This document shows positions 60,830 to 64,000 of a stretch of 64,000 bases of DNA, in pieces (within the stretch, counting starts at the first letter, position 1; each line of letters begins with the position of its first letter). Under the pieces are notes generated by a model. The model was not told the origin of the DNA. It made no database searches and saw only the letters and a program-made list of their open reading frames with translations. This stretch comes from Cytobacillus solani (lineage in GTDB: Bacteria; Bacillota; Bacilli; Bacillales; Cytobacillaceae): assembly GCF_001420595.1 (NCBI RefSeq), contig NZ_LJIX01000006.1:3085058-3149057 (forward strand), written 5' to 3'. A program made the position numbers and the translations under genes.

Positions 60830-62481
60830 TGAACATACAAGCGAAACTTAAGGTGGATCCGCGTGATGGAAAACTAGCAATGGCTCACTTCTATGTTTTC
60901 ATCGTTGCTTTGGCAATAGGGGGTCTAGCAGGTTTATTACAAACATTCGTTCGATCCGGTAAATTTGAATTACCCTTTGGAATTGGCTATTATCAATTAT
61001 TAACCCTGCACGGCGTTGTTTTAGCACTCGTTATGACTACATTCTTTATTATGGGCTTCTTACATGCAGTCGTTAGTAAAACTGCAGGTACTTATACAAA
61101 TCGCCAGCGTACTTTAGCATGGATCAGTTTTGCTTTATTAACAATTGGTACAATTATGGCAGCTATTATGATCCTATTAAATGAAGCATCTGTACTTTAT
61201 ACTTTCTATGCACCATTGCAAGCTCATGCAGTTTTTTACATAGGACTAACATTAGTTGTCGTTGGTTCTTGGGTAGGCAGTGCAGCTGTTTTCATGAAAT
61301 ATGGTGAATGGAGAAAAGCTAATCCAGGTCAATCAAGCCCATTATTAACCTTTATGGCAGTAATTACATTAATGATGTGGGATATCGCTACGATTGGTGT
61401 AGCGACAACCGTTTTATTCCAAATATTGCCTTGGTCTCTAGGGTTGGTAGAAACGATTAATGTTGGTCTTTCACGAACATTATTCTGGTATTTTGGACAT
61501 CCACTTGTATACTTCTGGTTATTGCCAGCTTATATGGTTTGGTATGCTATTATTCCGAAAATTATTGGCGGAAAAATATTCTCTGATTCTTTAGCACGTT
61601 TGTCTTTTGTATTGCTCTTATTTTTCTCCATTCCTGTCGGTTTACACCATCAGTTAGTAGAGCCTGGAATTGATCCAGCTTGGAAGTTTATACAAGTTAT
61701 CTTAACTTTCTTAGTTGTCATTCCTTCTTTAATGACCGCATTCTCATTATTCGCAACGTTTGAAAGCTATGGACGTTCGAAAGGGGCAAAAGGACTTTTT
61801 GGCTGGTTCAAAAAGCTGCCTTGGGGTGATGCAAGATTTACGATTCCGTTCATTGGTATGCTAGGATTTATTCCAGGCGGTGCAGGCGGTATTGTTAACG
61901 CTTCACACCAAATGAACCAGCTTGTCCATAATACGATTTGGATTACTGGACACTTCCATATGACTGTTGCATTTGCTGTTATTCTAACATTCTATGGGGT
62001 TGCTTATTGGCTAATCCCTCATTTAACAGGAAGAATTTTAACAAAGAAAATGAATAAATTAGCGATGATCCAAGGAATAACATGGACAATCGGTATGTTA
62101 TTCATGTCAAGTTCAATGCATATTCAGGGGCTGCTCGGAGGACCACGTCGTTCTGCATTCTCTGAATATGGCGGAGCAGCTCAAGCTGCGGAATGGATAC
62201 CATATCAAATTGCTCAAGCAGTTGGTGGATCAATTCTATTCATTTCTATCATTCTTATGGTTTATGTCTTTATTAATCTTGCTTTCTTTGCTCCTAAAGG
62301 AGAACAAGAATTCCCTGTTGGTGAAGTAGCTAAAGGGGCAGAAAAAACACCATTAGTATTCGATAATTGGAAGCTATGGCTTGGAATTTCAGCTATACTT
62401 ATCGTTTTCGCTTACACTCTTCCGCTCATTGATTTAATTCAAAATGCTCCTCCAGGATCAAAAGGATTTAAACTTTGGTAA
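60829..62481 (+). CDS. cbaA: ba3-type cytochrome c oxidase subunit I
   Basis: A 550-residue heme-copper oxidase core subunit, about 13 helices, reducing O2 to water with proton pumping. Low-spin heme His in LLTLHGVVLALV; CuB His and cross-linked Tyr in GHPLVYFWLLPAY; CuB His pair in VGLHHQLVEP; heme ligands in ITGHFHMTVAF. The HPxVYxWLLPAY and lack of the D-channel Asp pattern place it with B-family (ba3) enzymes, which suit low oxygen. Last gene of the operon, ending at a strong terminator. Confidence 0.96.
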   Translation: MNIQAKLKVDPRDGKLAMAHFYVFIVALAIGGLAGLLQTFVRSGKFELPFGIGYYQLLTLHGVVLALVMTTFFIMGFLHAVVSKTAGTYTNRQRTLAWISFALLTIGTIMAAIMILLNEASVLYTFYAPLQAHAVFYIGLTLVVVGSWVGSAAVFMKYGEWRKANPGQSSPLLTFMAVITLMMWDIATIGVATTVLFQILPWSLGLVETINVGLSRTLFWYFGHPLVYFWLLPAYMVWYAIIPKIIGGKIFSDSLARLSFVLLLFFSIPVGLHHQLVEPGIDPAWKFIQVILTFLVVIPSLMTAFSLFATFESYGRSKGAKGLFGWFKKLPWGDARFTIPFIGMLGFIPGGAGGIVNASHQMNQLVHNTIWITGHFHMTVAFAVILTFYGVAYWLIPHLTGRILTKKMNKLAMIQGITWTIGMLFMSSSMHIQGLLGGPRRSAFSEYGGAAQAAEWIPYQIAQAVGGSILFISIILMVYVFINLAFFAPKGEQEFPVGEVAKGAEKTPLVFDNWKLWLGISAILIVFAYTLPLIDLIQNAPPGSKGFKLW

Positions 62482-62485
62482 GTTC

Positions 62486-62518
62486 AAACACTCCGATCAA
62501 TCGATCGGAGTGTTTTTA
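62486..62518. terminator. Terminator of the ba3 oxidase operon
   Basis: A 12-bp perfect stem, AAACACTCCGAT with ATCGGAGTGTTT, 6-base loop, then TTTATT. It also lies at the end of the convergent transporter gene. Confidence 0.93.
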
Positions 62519-63433
62519 TTGTGCTATATCCGTATTCCCACTTTCATTCAATCTCCTCTTCCGGAAAGAGAGGTTAACGATTAATACAGATCCTAGGATT
62601 AATAAGGCACCAATTACTTGAAATACGCCAAGTCTTTCCCCATATAGGAATACGCCTAACATTGTTGCAACAACTGGTTCTACTGTGGCAATAATAGCCG
62701 CTTTGCTCCCCTCTGTTTTCTCTAGTCCCCAGGTATACAAGAAATAAGCTAGTACAGTAGGAATTAATCCTAAGCCAATCCCATACAGCAAAACCTTCAT
62801 GTCCATTAATATTTCAAGCCTGGTCCAAAGCCTTGTTACCGGAATGAGTGCAATTGCCGCAATAAGAAAAGTATATAAAGTAATCGTGAAGGGCTGATAT
62901 TTTTTTAGGGCAAACTTTCCAAATATCGTGTACAGTGCATATCCTAGCCCTGACCCTAATCCAGTGATAATTCCCAAAAAGGTAATATTGCTATCTTCCA
63001 TTGATATTCCCGCAATTAATACACAGCCTAGGATTGTCCCTGCTACTGCAGCGATCTTTGTTATAGTTAAGCTTTCTTTGAGAAAAATAAAGGAAAGGAT
63101 TGTCACAAATGCAGGAGATGTATAAAGGAGAATAACCGCAACAGAAATATTCATTTGACTTATGGTTGTAAAATAACAAAAGTTAAAAAATACAATACTC
63201 AAGATTCCTGTTCCGACAAATAGCCTGACATCCTTTACTTCTTTTAGTTTCATCTCCTTCGGATATCGGACAATGCCGATAATTAGTAAAAAAACAGCTG
63301 CAAATATCACACGAATTGCCACAATTTCCATCGCTGTAAAATCATATGCTCCTAACCCTTTAACAAAGAAAGCAATTATCCCCCATAGGCTTGCTCCTGA
63401 TGCAATCATGATATAAGGCAATATTTTCTTCAA
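62516..63433 (-). CDS. EamA/DMT-family transporter
   Basis: A 305-residue ten-helix membrane protein with two EamA repeats: ASLWGIIAFFVKGLGAYDFTAMEIVAIRVIFAA at the start (read in two parts) and KAAIIATVEPVVATMLGVFLYGE at the end. Basic C-terminal tail SFRKRRLNES. TTG start with GGAGAG six bases ahead. It is a different protein from the EamA gene at 46504 and probably exports another solute; substrate unknown. Confidence 0.9.
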   Translation of the reverse strand: MKKILPYIMIASGASLWGIIAFFVKGLGAYDFTAMEIVAIRVIFAAVFLLIIGIVRYPKEMKLKEVKDVRLFVGTGILSIVFFNFCYFTTISQMNISVAVILLYTSPAFVTILSFIFLKESLTITKIAAVAGTILGCVLIAGISMEDSNITFLGIITGLGSGLGYALYTIFGKFALKKYQPFTITLYTFLIAAIALIPVTRLWTRLEILMDMKVLLYGIGLGLIPTVLAYFLYTWGLEKTEGSKAAIIATVEPVVATMLGVFLYGERLGVFQVIGALLILGSVLIVNLSFRKRRLNESGNTDIAQ

Positions 63434-63490
63434 AGCATTCTCTCCATATATGATGAAAGAGGATGACAGATGCCATCCCCTTCATCCTAC

Positions 63491-64000
63491 TTATTTTAAT
63501 TGGTACACATTACTATACTTTTCATATAAATAATCAATTAAATAATTTGCATTTAATTCCTCACCAGTAACATCTTTTAAGATATCAAGCGGCTTTTTCA
63601 TCTTTCCAAATTTGTGAATGTGATCGGTAAACCACTCTTTAATCGGCAATAGGTTCCCCTCTTCTACTAATTGATCATAGTTTGGGAGATCCTTGATCAT
63701 CGCATTCTTCAGTTGTGCTGCATACATATATCCTAATGCATAAGAAGGGAAGTATCCAAAGCTTCCGCCTGACCAGTGAACATCCTGCAGAACCCCTTGC
63801 GCGTCATTTTCTGGTCTAACACCTAGATATTGCTCATACTTCTTATTCCAAATTTCCGGCAAATCCTTTACTTCCATTTCATCGTTAAATAAACCTTTTT
63901 CAATTTCATAGCGAATGATGATATGCAGGGGATAAGTTAATTCATCTGCTTCTATCCGAATGAGGGAAGGCTTCGATTCATTTATCGCCCGATAAAAGTC
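63491..64000 (-). CDS. Carboxypeptidase Taq, M32 family (5' part outside window)
   Basis: The last ~169 residues of a metallocarboxypeptidase that removes C-terminal residues from peptides in the cytoplasm. The frame is open to the window edge and continues past position 64000. Family segments are visible: RIEADELTYPLHIIIRYEIEK, read in part, with its metal-linked EADE region, NDAQGVLQDVHWSGGSFGYFPSYALG, and the C-terminal LIDYLYEKYSNVYQL. The HEXXH zinc motif would lie upstream, outside the window. Full length in this family is about 500 residues. Confidence 0.93.
   Translation of the reverse strand, partial: DFYRAINESKPSLIRIEADELTYPLHIIIRYEIEKGLFNDEMEVKDLPEIWNKKYEQYLGVRPENDAQGVLQDVHWSGGSFGYFPSYALGYMYAAQLKNAMIKDLPNYDQLVEEGNLLPIKEWFTDHIHKFGKMKKPLDILKDVTGEELNANYLIDYLYEKYSNVYQLK

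Overview
The window is low-GC DNA from an endospore-forming Firmicute, most likely a Bacillaceae species related to Bacillus. Support comes from an sspL spore-protein gene, AGGAGG-type ribosome sites with frequent TTG/GTG starts, and many gene neighbourhoods shared with Bacillus subtilis: thyA-dfrA, ypjP-ypiP-brxA-ilvD-ypgR-ypgQ, ypcP-sspL-dynA-bpsB-bpsA-pbuX-xpt, and mntR/mntABCD. No rRNA, tRNA, prophage, insertion sequence or CRISPR array was seen. Both ends cut a gene: tatC on the left, a carboxypeptidase Taq gene on the right.

Layout. 1-5135: Tat translocase (tatC, tatA), ilvA, a small unknown protein, plsC, dfrA-thyA. 5207-5908: a secreted anthrax-lethal-factor-like (Pro-Pro endopeptidase type) metalloprotease. 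6097-16280: a tellurite/Ter stress cluster between thyA and ypjP, which I recall as near neighbours in B. subtilis. It has three parts: terD-terC behind a sigma-W-type promoter; a biosynthetic module (CitE-like lyase, PRTase-TRSP, StiP PRTase-PELOTA, HAD phosphatase); and yceG-yceH(telA)-yceC. 16370-25763: ypjP, a 25-residue membrane peptide behind two strong hairpins, ypiP, brxA, ilvD, ypgR, yfmR, ypgQ and a DegV protein. 25861-34992: an amidohydrolase with a 1019-residue GNAT fusion, fhs, metA, a 52-bp tandem-repeat field and an AIM24 protein. 35009-42605: a methyltransferase, mntR, topB and the manganese ABC transporter mntABCD with a candidate MntR operator. 42673-48400: a quinone reductase, a hydrolase, a cold-shock protein, two RNase H-fold proteins, a DMT transporter and a PAP2-like membrane protein. 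48501-57275: sspL, ypcP, a sulfurtransferase, dynA, a possible Fur-regulated 30-residue peptide, bpsB-bpsA, cheX and a zinc ribbon. 57649-59779: pbuX-xpt under a guanine riboswitch. 60011-62481: a three-gene ba3-type cytochrome oxidase operon with an Fnr-like upstream site. 62516-64000: a second DMT transporter and the 3' part of a carboxypeptidase gene.

Most striking are the Ter cluster with its predicted nucleoside-like metabolite module, the degenerate tandem repeats of three periods (52, 40 and about 101 bp) lying mostly between stop codons and terminators, and several very small genes (25, 30, 45 and 50 residues) with good ribosome sites. All functions are inferred from reading the sequence; no database search was run.
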